Origin: Shewanella fidelis ATCC BAA-318
Lineage (GTDB): Bacteria > Pseudomonadota > Gammaproteobacteria > Enterobacterales > Shewanellaceae
NCBI RefSeq assembly: GCF_000518605.1
Contig: NZ_JADX01000011.1
Coordinates: 124,001 to 188,000, forward strand
DNA length: 64,000 bases
Direction: 5' to 3'
The position numbers and the translations under genes are program-made. The first letter of the stretch is position 1. Each line of letters begins with the position of its first letter. The notes under the pieces were generated by a model. It saw only the letters and a list, made by a program, of their open reading frames with translations, was not told where the DNA came from and searched no databases. Below, piece after piece: positions 32,855 through 42,200 of the stretch.

Positions 32855-34021
32855 ATGAAAAGCATATTGCAGCGTGGATTTACAACAGCTGAATTTGAAA
32901 TGCGTGCAACTAAAGCTCAGCAGAAGATGCGCGAGCTAGAAGTAGACGCCATTATATTAACGACCGAGCCTAACGTACGTTACTTTTCTGGCTTCCACAC
33001 TCAGTTCTGGCACAGCCCAACTCGTCCATGGTTCCTAATTCTTCCTGCTGAAGGCAAGCCAATTGCGGTTATTCCTGAAATTGGTGCTAGCGGTATGGCG
33101 GGTACTTGGGTTGAAGATATCCATACTTGGGCTTCACCACGTCCTGAAGACGACGGTATCAGCATCGTGGCTAGCGTGCTTAATAGCCTACCTTCTCGCT
33201 TTGGCCGTGTAGGTGCAACGCTAGGTATTGAATCACACCTACGTATGCCAGTTGCTAACTACTTACAGTTAACGACTTTAGTAAGCAAAGAATTCGTTGA
33301 CGTATCACTGGCTATTCATGAGCTTCGCCAAGTTAAGTCTGAAGCTGAAATTGAAAAAGTACGCGAGATCTGTCGTATCACTAACGTTGGCTTCGACAAG
33401 ATCCCTGGTTACGCCAAAGCGGGTATGACAGAGCGTGAAATCTGTAAGCAGTTCGGTATCGACATGCTGATGGAAGGCGCAGATGAATGTCCATACATCA
33501 TCGCAGGTTCAGGTCAAGACGGTTACGACAGCATCATCATGGGCCCAACTGACCGTGTAATCGAAGATGGCGACGTATTGATCATCGACACTGGTGCGGT
33601 ACGTGACGGTTACTTCTCAGACTTCGACCGTAACTGGGCCTTTGGCCACGCAAGTGAGCAAACTAAAGCTGCTTACCGTGCAACTTATGACGCAACTACA
33701 GCTGGTTTTGAAGCTGCTCGCCCAGGCAACACGACTTCTGACATCTACAACGCAATGTGGAAAGTACTAGAAGCTAACGGTGCACTAGGTAACGACGTGG
33801 GTCGTCTAGGTCATGGTTTAGGTATGGAACTTACTGAGCGTCCATCGAACACAGCGACTGACAATACATTACTCGTACCAGGCATGGTGATGACACTAGA
33901 GCCAGGCATGGTTTACGCACCAGGTAAGTCTATGGTTCACGAAGAAAACATCGTGATCACCGAGAACGGTGCAGAGTGGTTAAGCAAGCGCGCTGAGCCA
34001 GAACTACTGATTATCAAATAA
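32855..34021 (+). CDS. M24 family metallohydrolase (Xaa-Pro peptidase / creatinase-like)
   Basis: A 388-residue pita-bread-fold enzyme. ATG 32855 follows TGGAGAG. N-terminal creatinase domain to about 140, then the metal-site domain with all five ligands: Asp in LIIDTGAV and SDFDR, His in LGHGLGMELTE, Glu in TLEPGMV, and Glu in HEENIVITENG. The family includes proline peptidases, creatinase and ectoine hydrolases (DoeA/EutD). The neighbours (racemase-like, M20 amidase, PLP lyase) recall ectoine-utilisation clusters, so hydrolysis of a cyclic or N-substituted diamino acid is possible; dipeptide cleavage is the conservative alternative. Confidence 0.88.
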   Translation: MKSILQRGFTTAEFEMRATKAQQKMRELEVDAIILTTEPNVRYFSGFHTQFWHSPTRPWFLILPAEGKPIAVIPEIGASGMAGTWVEDIHTWASPRPEDDGISIVASVLNSLPSRFGRVGATLGIESHLRMPVANYLQLTTLVSKEFVDVSLAIHELRQVKSEAEIEKVREICRITNVGFDKIPGYAKAGMTEREICKQFGIDMLMEGADECPYIIAGSGQDGYDSIIMGPTDRVIEDGDVLIIDTGAVRDGYFSDFDRNWAFGHASEQTKAAYRATYDATTAGFEAARPGNTTSDIYNAMWKVLEANGALGNDVGRLGHGLGMELTERPSNTATDNTLLVPGMVMTLEPGMVYAPGKSMVHEENIVITENGAEWLSKRAEPELLIIK

Positions 34022-34084
34022 TTTTAATAGCCATTGATTTCCCTGGAGGGGACTGGGGAAATCATTACTGAAGAGCATCTCATT

Positions 34085-34864
34085 ATGATGAGTTTTGAAG
34101 CCTTTACATCGTTTGAACAGCCGCTTGAGCACAAGCAGGCACCAAGAATTAACCGCGTACACATTGGTTTAGTGCAATTAAGTACTGACCACAGTCTAGA
34201 AATGGATTGGGCAAAGTTACTCGGCACCCAAGCTGGCGTATTTAGCTCGCGCGTATACTACTCAAGCGAAATGACTCCTGAAGCACTTGATCAAATCGCC
34301 AACGGCATCGTTGAAGCGTCTGATTTGATTGCAACAGGTCTGCCAATGGATGTGATGGCATTTGGTTGCACATCAGCTTCAATCATTATCGGCGAAGAAA
34401 AAGTTGCCGGACTACTGACTAAAAACCGTGGTGATATCCCTGCGACTAACCCATGGACAGCGGCAAAAGCAGCATTCAAACATATGAATGCAAAAAAGAT
34501 CGCCGTATTTTCTCCTTACCCAACCAGTGTTAACTACCCACTGTATCAGCAGCTAACAGATGCGGATTTCGATGTAGTAACGCTAGGTTCATTAGGTATC
34601 GAACGCGATACAGACATCACTTTAGTGGCTAAAGAATCTATGTTCGCCGCGCTAGAGCTGATGCTAAAAGATTCTGACGCAGAGCTAGTGTTTATGTCAT
34701 GCACTAACTTACGTGTACTCGATTATATCGAAGAAATTGAAGCTAAATTTGGTATCCCAGTAGTGTGCAGTAACTCTGCAATGTTCTGGCATGCAATGCA
34801 CTTGACTGGCAACGTGGCAATGTGCCCGGGCTACGGCAAACTACTTAATAATCAAACAGCTTAA
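34085..34864 (+). CDS. Asp/Glu racemase-superfamily protein (maleate isomerase / EutA-like)
   Basis: A 259-residue protein if started at ATG 34085 (another ATG at 34088; an upstream TTG at 34034 opens the frame). Two catalytic-type cysteines are present: AFGCTSASIIIG (about residue 97) and VFMSCTNLRVLD (about 204). This two-Cys plan is that of maleate isomerase and arylmalonate-decarboxylase-like EutA proteins of ectoine-degradation clusters. NPWTAAKAAFKHMNAKKIAVFSPYPTSVN fits the same family. It lies 63 bases after the M24 gene and 39 before the transporter, so an operon is clear. Whether it racemises or isomerises its substrate cannot be told. Confidence 0.82.
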   Translation: MMSFEAFTSFEQPLEHKQAPRINRVHIGLVQLSTDHSLEMDWAKLLGTQAGVFSSRVYYSSEMTPEALDQIANGIVEASDLIATGLPMDVMAFGCTSASIIIGEEKVAGLLTKNRGDIPATNPWTAAKAAFKHMNAKKIAVFSPYPTSVNYPLYQQLTDADFDVVTLGSLGIERDTDITLVAKESMFAALELMLKDSDAELVFMSCTNLRVLDYIEEIEAKFGIPVVCSNSAMFWHAMHLTGNVAMCPGYGKLLNNQTA

Positions 34865-34903
34865 GCTGTTGACGACCGATTAAATATCGTTGGAAATATA
34901 ATA

Positions 34904-35890
34904 ATGACTAATACACAAAAAGGTTGGTTGGCTGCTATTTTCGTAGGTCTATTGTGGGGTATCCCGTGGATCGTTGGTACGCCAATTCTTGAGGTGATGG
35001 ATCCTCAAGTACTTGTTTGGTTACGTTATACAGTTGCATTTATTACCCTAGGTTTGATCTTCAATATTGGCCTTGCTACTGGCAAGATGACTAAGAAGGC
35101 GGACTTCAAACTAAACTGGGCAAACCGTAATGATATCTTCTGGGCAGCTTGCTGCGGTATCATTGGTCAAGGTGCTTTCAGCTTCTTATCATTCCTATCT
35201 TTGGACTACATTACCGCTTCTGAAAACGGTGTTATCCAAGGTTTGATCCCAATCCTTATTTTGAGTGTTGGTTTCCTACGTCACGGTGAGCGTTTCACTC
35301 CAATGCAGATGCTATGTGCGCTAGGTGCATTCATCGGTGTGGCGATTCTAGTTATGGACCCACAGTCTGAAACTAACGGTTTCAACATTGGTCACCTGAT
35401 CTGTTTAGGCTCAGCAGCAAGCTTTGCAACTATGGCTTACGCTCGTGCAAAACTAGCAGACAAGTACGGTTCAGTTGCGACTATGTTCCACCAGTTCGTG
35501 TTCGCTTCACTTGGTTTTGGTCTGTACCTGTTCGTTGTTGGCGCTGACTTTAGCTCTGCATTGAACGTATTTAGCTCGCCACTACGCATCCTTTGTATTG
35601 TAGTACTAGGTGTATGTATCTCTGGTATGAGCTACTTAGTTTACATCTACGGTATGGAGCGTGTGGGTGTTGACGGTACCGGTATGGCGCTAAACCTAAT
35701 GCCACTATCTTCATTCATCCTAGCGGTATTTGCTCTAGGTGAGCAGGTAACACCAATGCGCTTAGTTGCAATCGCTGTGGTTATTGCTTCGATGGTTGCC
35801 TTCATGAAGCTTGGTAACAAGAACAAGGTAAAAGCGGAAGAGGTTGAAGCTGAATTACCTGTTGCGCCAAAGCCATGTCGCAGCCAATAA
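34904..35890 (+). CDS. EamA/DMT family transporter
   Basis: A 328-residue inner-membrane protein with ten hydrophobic segments in two EamA repeats (WLAAIFVGLLWGIPWIVGTPIL...; HLICLGSAASFATMAYARAK...), ending in a charged tail. DMT carriers move amino acids and other metabolites. Within this operon it probably imports the compound degraded by neighbours or exports an amino-acid product. Confidence 0.9.
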   Translation: MTNTQKGWLAAIFVGLLWGIPWIVGTPILEVMDPQVLVWLRYTVAFITLGLIFNIGLATGKMTKKADFKLNWANRNDIFWAACCGIIGQGAFSFLSFLSLDYITASENGVIQGLIPILILSVGFLRHGERFTPMQMLCALGAFIGVAILVMDPQSETNGFNIGHLICLGSAASFATMAYARAKLADKYGSVATMFHQFVFASLGFGLYLFVVGADFSSALNVFSSPLRILCIVVLGVCISGMSYLVYIYGMERVGVDGTGMALNLMPLSSFILAVFALGEQVTPMRLVAIAVVIASMVAFMKLGNKNKVKAEEVEAELPVAPKPCRSQ

Positions 35891-35928
35891 CTGAGCCACT
35901 CAGTTAGCGAATAAAGTTAATTTTTATC

Positions 35929-35952
35929 ACCGGTGACCTAGTCACCGGTTTG
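35929..35952 (+). terminator. Hairpin between the EamA gene and the M20 gene
   Basis: Stem ACCGGTGAC / GTCACCGGT with loop CTA and a short T run, about 20 bases before the M20 start. Resembles the leader hairpin at 32799 and may lower downstream expression. Confidence 0.65.
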
Positions 35953-35972
35953 TTGTTATAAGAGAAAAGCAT

Positions 35973-37127
35973 ATGAATATCGAACAGAAAGTTATTGAAT
36001 GGCGTCACCACATTCACCAGCACCCAGAGTTTGGTACCGAAGAGCATGAAACCGCAGCGTTTGTTGCTAGCAAACTAGAAGAGTTTGGTATTGAAGTACA
36101 CACAGGCATTGGCGGCACAGGTGTTGTTGGTATTTTAAAGTGTGGCGATAGCGACCGTTCAATTGGTCTACGTGCCGATATGGATGCCCTACATATTCAT
36201 GAAGAAAACACCTTTGATTACGCATCAGTAAACGAAGGCGCAATGCACGCTTGTGGTCACGACGGCCACACGGCAATGCTATTGGCTGCTGCTCATGAGC
36301 TGGCACAAACTAAGAACTTCGACGGTACGGTTTACTTCATTTTCCAACCAGATGAAGAGCGTGGCACAGGCGCTAAAGCGATGATCGCTGACGGCCTATT
36401 CACTCGTTGGAAGATCGATGCTGTGTACGCAATGCACAACTTACCGGGTATTGAAGCAGGTCATTTTGTGACTCGCCCACACTCAGTAATGGCAAGTGAA
36501 AGTAGCTTTGAAATCGAAGTACTAGCCACTGGTGGTCATGCTGCTATGCCACATATGGGAACAGACCCAATCGTGGTTGGCGCGCAAATCGTGACTGCGA
36601 TTCAAACTATCGTATCGCGCAACTTAAGCGCAATTGACGAAACTGCAGTTATCTCTGTAACTGAGTTTGCTACAAACGGTACTGTTAACGTTATCCCAAC
36701 TAAAGTGACTATCACAGGTGATACCCGTAGCTTTACTGATATTGCACTACACAAGATTGAAAAAGCGATCGAACGTGTTGTAGCAGGTCAATGTATGTCT
36801 GCAGGTGTGGATTACACTTATAAGTTTAATAATAGCTTCTTATCAACTATCAACACCCCAGCGGAAACGGCATATGCTATCCGCGCGGCGCAGACAGTGG
36901 TTGGCGAAGATAAAGTTAACGGCAGCTGTCAGCCATTCACTATCAGTGAAGACTTCTCATTTATGCTACGAGAAGCACCAGGTTGTTACATCCTAGTAGG
37001 TAACGGCGCTGGCTGTGGTTGTGGTAGCGTGGCACTACACAAGCCTACTTACGACTTTAACGACAATATTTTAGTTCCGGGTATGAAGTACTGGCAAACG
37101 CTTGTAGAACAGTGCTTGGCTAAATAG
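35973..37127 (+). CDS. M20 family metallo-amidohydrolase
   Basis: A 384-residue amidohydrolase of the hippurate/N-acetyl-amino-acid hydrolase type. Metal-site motifs in order: RADMDALHIHEEN, HACGHDGHTAML, FQPDEERGTGAKAMI (usually PAEE), AMHNLPG, and LHKPTYDFND. The dimerisation domain (about 180-290) carries GGHAAMPHMGTDPI. Such enzymes remove acyl groups from amino acids, e.g. the DoeB/EutE deacetylase in ectoine breakdown. It ends the catabolic operon and is followed by a terminator. Confidence 0.92.
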   Translation: MNIEQKVIEWRHHIHQHPEFGTEEHETAAFVASKLEEFGIEVHTGIGGTGVVGILKCGDSDRSIGLRADMDALHIHEENTFDYASVNEGAMHACGHDGHTAMLLAAAHELAQTKNFDGTVYFIFQPDEERGTGAKAMIADGLFTRWKIDAVYAMHNLPGIEAGHFVTRPHSVMASESSFEIEVLATGGHAAMPHMGTDPIVVGAQIVTAIQTIVSRNLSAIDETAVISVTEFATNGTVNVIPTKVTITGDTRSFTDIALHKIEKAIERVVAGQCMSAGVDYTYKFNNSFLSTINTPAETAYAIRAAQTVVGEDKVNGSCQPFTISEDFSFMLREAPGCYILVGNGAGCGCGSVALHKPTYDFNDNILVPGMKYWQTLVEQCLAK

Positions 37128-37165
37128 TTCGTTATAAACTATTTGCTATATAGCAGGTATAGATT

Positions 37166-37197
37166 AAGGCTATGAGCTTAGGTTCATAGCCTTTTTT
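37166..37197 (+). terminator. Terminator after the M20 gene
   Basis: Stem AAGGCTATGA / TCATAGCCTT with an 8-base loop and T6 run. Confidence 0.88.
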
Positions 37198-37280
37198 GTT
37201 ACCGCTTGCTCGGTGGGAGCGATAAAACTTTTTTGATAATTCTATCAGGCTACGCCTGAACTTAACGCTTTAAGGTGGTA

Positions 37281-37312
37281 AGCAATCAAGCTGTGCTTGA
37301 TAAAGGTCGTGG
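37281..37312. repeat. Third copy of the AATCAAGC-GCTTGAT repeat segment
   Basis: Matches 4698-4729 over 32 bases with one mismatch. It is found in the gap between the M20 terminator and the TonB receptor gene, with no gene around it. Confidence 0.7.
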
Positions 37313-37420
37313 ACTACCTTTTAACTTCTAATGTTAGGTCGCGATAAATGGCTTGGCATAATAAGGTGAGACGAAATAAAGGGCGGCTATAAAAATAACT
37401 GCCCTTTCAGTATTTTGGAG

Positions 37421-39607
37421 CTAGAACTGGTAGTTCAGCGAAACTTTGTAGTTTCTTCCCGGTAATGTTGCGCCGTCATCATCGGGCCAAACTGAGTAGG
37501 TCTCATCAGTTAGGTTTTCTATACCGAAACGGATATCCAGATCATCTAGATAGAGAGGGTTATAGGTTAGATATAAGTTGTGTAGCTGATATCCTTCTAC
37601 GTTCATTTCTCGCTCTAGTTGCCATTCTGGTAATCTATCCATGTCCATTGCATAGCTTGATACTCCAGACACGCGTAGCTCTTCAAAAACTTGCCAGCTA
37701 AAGCCTAAATTAATCTTATCTTGTGGAGCACGATCGTAAGGCTCTGTTTCATCTGAAATAGTACCTAAATAGAAGTTAGGTACGCCCTGTACGTCCATTC
37801 TGACACGGCTGTAGTTGGCAAATAGATCAAACTTAGCAATCTGGTAACTTAACTCAGCTTCAATACCTTTAGAGTAAAGTTTACTGATGTTTTTACTTGA
37901 GTAATCTCTGTGAGTTGCTTGCTCTGGAGTCGCGAAGACCTTTTTGTTATCAACTAACTTGTACATGAAAGGTGCGCTGTCGATGAAGTCTTTTACTTCT
38001 GTATCGAATCCATTGAGCTTAAAAACAAACTTATCTCCCCAAGTCATATCCTCAAAGATGAGACCTAAGCCAATCTCAACATTTTCACTGCGTTCAGCTT
38101 TTAAATCAGGTTGAGGTTCTAAGTAGCAGTTTTTAGTTGGACGATGGCAAGCCCAGTTATCAGACTTATATAACTCGCGGATATTCGGACCTCTAAAACC
38201 TTGGTTATAACGAGCATATAATCGCAACCATTGTGTGGGTCTTAGTGTTACTCCCGCATTTAGCGAAAACTCGCCATCTTCATTGTTGCCATACTCACTG
38301 TAGTTATCTGAGCTACGACGATAATGATCATAGCGGACACCTGCTTCAGTACTTAACCATGTTTGCCAATGACTGTTGTTTAACACACCGCCAGCAAAAG
38401 TATCACCTCGACTTTTGCCATATAACTGAGAGTCTTTTTGCGCTAGATTATCGTGATTGTCATCCTCAAATTTCTGCTGCTCCCAGCTTGCAAAAAGAAT
38501 GGATTCAGACGTCACATTCTGCCAGTCATTAACTATGCTATTTTCAAGTGATAGACCGTAGGTTTCATCTGTAAAGTTTTCAATATTATCGAAACTATAG
38601 GTTTTGTTAGGAAAAATAATATCACCGGATTGAAGACGCTCTTTTTTGTATTGCTGATAGTAAAAACGGCTATTTAAGTTGATAAAATCTGAACTTGGAT
38701 CGAATTGATGGTTAAATGTTTGGCTGAATCTTTTCGCTGTTTCCTGTTCACTTATCGGATGAGTATCCCAGCGAGATTGGTTACGAAAGGGGAGGTCTTC
38801 AATTGTAGATTCGGTGTAGAAAGTGTTACTGTCAAACCGACCGTAGTCTGTGTCTAAATTGGCCTTAAGGCGAAAATCTTCTGTATCACCATTATTTTTA
38901 ATTTCGGCAGTTTGGCCTCTATCTGAACCATCCTCATCTTTTTTATTGATCTCTATATTGCCAAAATGACGTTTGTTAACGTGTAAGGCGAGGGCAAGGT
39001 CGTCATTTGAGTGAAATGCGGTGACACCATAATGATGGGCATTTTTAGCATCACCATATCCGCCTCGTACTAATACACCTGAACCGATTCCACCATAATC
39101 CCAGCCTCCTTTTGAGACAACGCGTATCTGGCCACCAATGGCGCCACTTCCTTGAGTAACACCATCTGCACCACGAGTGACTTCAACGGCTTTTACGATA
39201 CTCGGGTCTAAATCGAGTGGGCTGACATAAGTGCTAGTGCTGCTACCATCGCTATATTGTTGATAATTGACACCATCTACAATCAAGTTAACTCTTTCAT
39301 TACCAAAGCCTCGAATAAGAATTTCCCCCATTAATGGTCGATCATTATTAGAGACACTAATACTGGGTGTTTGCTTAATAACATCTGTTAATTCTTGAGC
39401 TTGGGTATCTTCAATATATTTATCGGTGATCACAGTCATTGATCTTGGCACTTCTAAAGTTTGCTGTTGCATATCTAATTTAGTACCAATAACAACGATG
39501 ACTTCGGGATCATTTTCGTTTTTATCTTTTGGTTTAACTTCAACTGTCTCGGCATAGCTATAAGGTACTACGCTCAGGATAAGACAGAAACTAGCAAGCT
39601 TATTCAT
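37421..39607 (-). CDS. TonB-dependent receptor, probably for iron/heme
   Basis: A 728-residue outer-membrane receptor. The ATG at 39607 is preferred over that at 39613 because AAAAGG then lies at normal spacing. Signal peptide ends SYA; TonB-box region EVIVVIGTK; plug with LTDVIKQTPSISVSNNDR, ILIRGFGNERVNLIVDGVNYQQY and VEVTRGADGVTQGSGAIGGQIRVVSKGG; barrel ends RNYKVSLNYQF. The segment RFGIENLTDETYSVWPDDDGATLPGRNY is the usual penultimate strand. An iron role is supported by a Fur-type half-operator upstream and by divergent DUF4920 and PepSY genes; heme versus siderophore is undecided. Confidence 0.92.
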   Translation of the reverse strand: MNKLASFCLILSVVPYSYAETVEVKPKDKNENDPEVIVVIGTKLDMQQQTLEVPRSMTVITDKYIEDTQAQELTDVIKQTPSISVSNNDRPLMGEILIRGFGNERVNLIVDGVNYQQYSDGSSTSTYVSPLDLDPSIVKAVEVTRGADGVTQGSGAIGGQIRVVSKGGWDYGGIGSGVLVRGGYGDAKNAHHYGVTAFHSNDDLALALHVNKRHFGNIEINKKDEDGSDRGQTAEIKNNGDTEDFRLKANLDTDYGRFDSNTFYTESTIEDLPFRNQSRWDTHPISEQETAKRFSQTFNHQFDPSSDFINLNSRFYYQQYKKERLQSGDIIFPNKTYSFDNIENFTDETYGLSLENSIVNDWQNVTSESILFASWEQQKFEDDNHDNLAQKDSQLYGKSRGDTFAGGVLNNSHWQTWLSTEAGVRYDHYRRSSDNYSEYGNNEDGEFSLNAGVTLRPTQWLRLYARYNQGFRGPNIRELYKSDNWACHRPTKNCYLEPQPDLKAERSENVEIGLGLIFEDMTWGDKFVFKLNGFDTEVKDFIDSAPFMYKLVDNKKVFATPEQATHRDYSSKNISKLYSKGIEAELSYQIAKFDLFANYSRVRMDVQGVPNFYLGTISDETEPYDRAPQDKINLGFSWQVFEELRVSGVSSYAMDMDRLPEWQLEREMNVEGYQLHNLYLTYNPLYLDDLDIRFGIENLTDETYSVWPDDDGATLPGRNYKVSLNYQF

Positions 39608-39659
39608 AAACATCCTTTTTTATTCAACTTCAAAAAACGCTTGCAATTTACTTTCACCC

Positions 39660-39680
39660 AAATGAGAATGCAAGTCATTT
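39660..39680. promoter_or_regulatory. Likely Fur operator upstream of TonB receptor
   Basis: AAATGAGAATG at 39660-39670 is identical to part of the Fur-box of RyhB copy 2, followed by CAAGTCATT, a partial inverse half. Positioned between the receptor and the divergent DUF4920 gene, so it could control both. Confidence 0.6.
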
Positions 39681-39781
39681 ACATTTAGTTTGCAAAACTG
39701 ATGTTTAGTTATTTTTTATTTACGTAACCAATACCAGATTTAGTTATTTAGGTTGTTGCTCAATATATAAGGAAGGGAATT

Positions 39782-40240
39782 GTGATATATATTTATGGAA
39801 TATTTATTGTGTTTTTTAGTTTAAATATTCAGGCTAAAGAGTATCAGTTTGGTGATGAGGTAAATGAGGCTCAACTTGTACCTATTTCTAAAATATTGGC
39901 TCAACCTGAAGCGTTTCTTGAGCAGCCTGTAACTATCTCTGGAACGATAATTAGCGTATGTGAGAAAAGGGGCTGCTGGATGGAGTTAGCTTCAGATGCA
40001 AGGTATGAGAAACTGAGGATAAAAGTGCGTGATGGAGATATGGTTTTTCCTATTAGTAGCAAGGGCAGCAAAGCAATTGCAACAGGCTTATTAAGCGCGA
40101 TTAATTTAGATTTAGAACAGTCTAAGCGTTATTTGGCTATGCTAGCAAAGCGCAAACAGCAAGAGTTTGATCCCGCGTCGATAACAGAGGCATTAACACT
40201 TTATCAATTGGTGCCAACTGGGGTAAAAATTCTTGATTAA
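39782..40240 (+). CDS. DUF4920 family exported protein
   Basis: A 152-residue secreted protein starting at GTG with AAGGAAGGG upstream. Signal peptide IYIYGIFIVFFSLNIQA. The family core is visible: ISKILAQPEAFLEQPVTISGTIISVCEKRGCWMELAS, an OB-like fold with the C-x4-GCWM motif whose cysteines could bind metal. The stop overlaps the next gene. The function of the family is unknown; neighbours suggest metal acquisition. Confidence 0.82.
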   Translation: MIYIYGIFIVFFSLNIQAKEYQFGDEVNEAQLVPISKILAQPEAFLEQPVTISGTIISVCEKRGCWMELASDARYEKLRIKVRDGDMVFPISSKGSKAIATGLLSAINLDLEQSKRYLAMLAKRKQQEFDPASITEALTLYQLVPTGVKILD

Positions 40241-40829
40241 TCCAAGAGGTTTTAAAGCCAAACACACTGGTTCAAAAATTAATTGGTATCGTTTAAATCG
40301 GAGTTTACATCGAGATGTTGGATATTTATGCATAGGCTTAACCTTGGTGTTTGCGATATCAGGAATTGCAGTTAACCATCTGCGAGATTGGAATCCAAAT
40401 TACAGTATTGTAAGGAAAGTAAATATAGTTCCAAGTTTAATTGGTTTAAATAACGAAACAGCAATCGTCGACGTTATGATGAATAGCTTTGATGTTAAGC
40501 AGCGGATTAAAGCAAATTATTGGTCGAGTGAAAATGAACTTAAAGTTTTTTTAGATGATGGAAGTAATTTAACGGCTAATTTAATGAGTGGTGCTATTGA
40601 ATTTGAACACATTGAAGAGCGAATTATATTTAAAAGCTTAAATAGACTGCATTTAAATGAGGCTAAACAGGCGTGGGTTATATTTTCAGATGCCTATGCG
40701 CTGATGCTAATTTTTTTGGCAACATCTGCGTTATTTATGGTTAAGGGTAAACATAGTCCCAGAGGAAGGAAAGGATTGTTGGTGCTTATTGGTTTTCTAA
40801 TCCCTTTGTTTTTTATCTTTTACTCTTGA
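40233..40829 (+). CDS. PepSY-associated membrane protein
   Basis: A 198-residue membrane protein whose TTG start overlaps the DUF4920 stop by 8 bases. First membrane segment GYLCIGLTLVFAISGIAVNH (about 31-50) with LNRSLHRDVG just before it, a periplasmic domain, then LNRLHLNEAKQAWVIFSDAYALMLIFLATSALFMVKG and LLVLIGFLIPLFFIFYS. This is the short PepSY_TM architecture found beside TonB receptors; conserved histidines may handle heme or reduce ferric iron, which is an inference. Confidence 0.85.
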   Translation: MINPRGFKAKHTGSKINWYRLNRSLHRDVGYLCIGLTLVFAISGIAVNHLRDWNPNYSIVRKVNIVPSLIGLNNETAIVDVMMNSFDVKQRIKANYWSSENELKVFLDDGSNLTANLMSGAIEFEHIEERIIFKSLNRLHLNEAKQAWVIFSDAYALMLIFLATSALFMVKGKHSPRGRKGLLVLIGFLIPLFFIFYS

Positions 40830-40948
40830 TTGAGTATGAGACGATGAGCTTGGTGAATAAGCGCTAGCTATTGAAATCATGGAGCGTTGATTTTATTTTT
40901 TACTCAAAGGTGCCTTAAGGTTAAGGCACCAGAGTGAACAATAGAAGA

Positions 40949-42037
40949 TTAATCCATTAGCTTAATCTGACTCTTACCGTACTCAGTAGCGAACGGCATT
41001 GCCTCTTTGGGGCTGAGGGTGAATTCGTTTTCACAGCCGCTGCCGTTTGGTGTCTCCCAGAGCTCGATGCCTTTTGGGCTGAGGGTGAGATAGAAATAGC
41101 CTGAGCCGTCTGAGTTGTCACAGTCCTCATACACTTCCATATCGGCAAATAGTTTTTCGCGCAGTGCATCTGGTAGTTGATGCTGCATTTCATCAAGGGC
41201 AACGCCTTGTTTAAACCATTGCCATGGGTTGAATGCTTGACCATCGTTTAGATTAAAGCTGGTATAGGTGCGGCTTATACCGCCAGCGCCATAACCTGCT
41301 GCCCAGCGATAAAATCGTACGCTAAGCCAATGTTGGTTAATAAAGTCAATTTCAGCTCCAGTTTCGTCTGCAATTGGTTGACCGATCTGCGCCAGCATTC
41401 TGCGGCGGGTTTCAATAGTCTCGGCAAATTGTTGTTTGCTAGTCAGCTTTTGCTTGAGCCACTGGTTAATTGCTGGGATACCTGTTTGTTCACCTTTAAG
41501 CTCGAGGCCGAGTTCTGCGCCATATGTTAGTTGGCGGTAGCTTAGTGGGCTGGCGTTAGTTTTGTTAGCGCTGGCATGCTCTGCGTCAGCATAGTTAAAC
41601 TGCTGCCACTTTCCACGGCGAACAGTTGGCTTGGTTTCTAGCGGCAGGTTATAGGCATCGCTGCTGCAATCATTGATACCATCAGGGCTGATTTGGCGTT
41701 CGAGCTTAATGGTTAACGATTTAGCTGACTGATTTTGAGTTGGCTCAGTCTTAAACCAACGGCCTATAAGTTGTTGTTCACTGCTACTATCAAACTGCCA
41801 GAAGCCAGTCTGTTTGTCTTCTTGCCAGTGGTTATCGACCTGTTCAAGTCTGATTGGAGTTAAATAACGCTGATAGTAATAACTGCCGGTGCCGTACTCA
41901 TTGAAGCAAACCCGGATTTTGCTTTTACCTAAGGTTCCTTGCCAAGTACCTGATAATTCATCTGCGGCAAAGGCCGGTAAAGTCAGAGTAGATATTAAGC
42001 TAAAGGCTAAGGTAAGGCGCAACATCTTAGGGCACAT
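40949..42037 (-). CDS. Periplasmic hypothetical protein
   Basis: A 362-residue protein (a second in-frame ATG lies four codons downstream) with a signal peptide ending LPAFA. An N-terminal lipocalin-like strand set (LSGTWQGTLGKSKIRVCFNEYGTGSYYY...) is followed by a C-terminal part with RWAAGYGAGGISRTYTSFNLNDGQAFNPWQWF, which resembles DUF3298-type domains. Function unknown. It lies between the PepSY gene (convergent) and the porin, 160 bases after the porin stop. Confidence 0.72.
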   Translation of the reverse strand: MCPKMLRLTLAFSLISTLTLPAFAADELSGTWQGTLGKSKIRVCFNEYGTGSYYYQRYLTPIRLEQVDNHWQEDKQTGFWQFDSSSEQQLIGRWFKTEPTQNQSAKSLTIKLERQISPDGINDCSSDAYNLPLETKPTVRRGKWQQFNYADAEHASANKTNASPLSYRQLTYGAELGLELKGEQTGIPAINQWLKQKLTSKQQFAETIETRRRMLAQIGQPIADETGAEIDFINQHWLSVRFYRWAAGYGAGGISRTYTSFNLNDGQAFNPWQWFKQGVALDEMQHQLPDALREKLFADMEVYEDCDNSDGSGYFYLTLSPKGIELWETPNGSGCENEFTLSPKEAMPFATEYGKSQIKLMD

Positions 42038-42096
42038 TATTGTTATCTCTTATCGGAACGTGACTGGGCATCGCAAGTTGTGTTTAGGGGATGAAT

Positions 42097-42132
42097 GCTA
42101 ACACCATCATCTTTTAAAATCATGGTGTTAGC
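42097..42132 (-). terminator. Inverted repeat after the porin gene
   Basis: GCTAACACCAT / ATGGTGTTAGC, an 11-bp perfect stem with a 14-base loop, between the porin stop and the next gene. No good T run, so a terminator role is uncertain. Confidence 0.4.
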
Positions 42133-42200
42133 TAACATTTTTAGATCAGTTTACTGGTAAATAAATCGGTCTATTATTACTGAATATCCAGACTTTCCAG

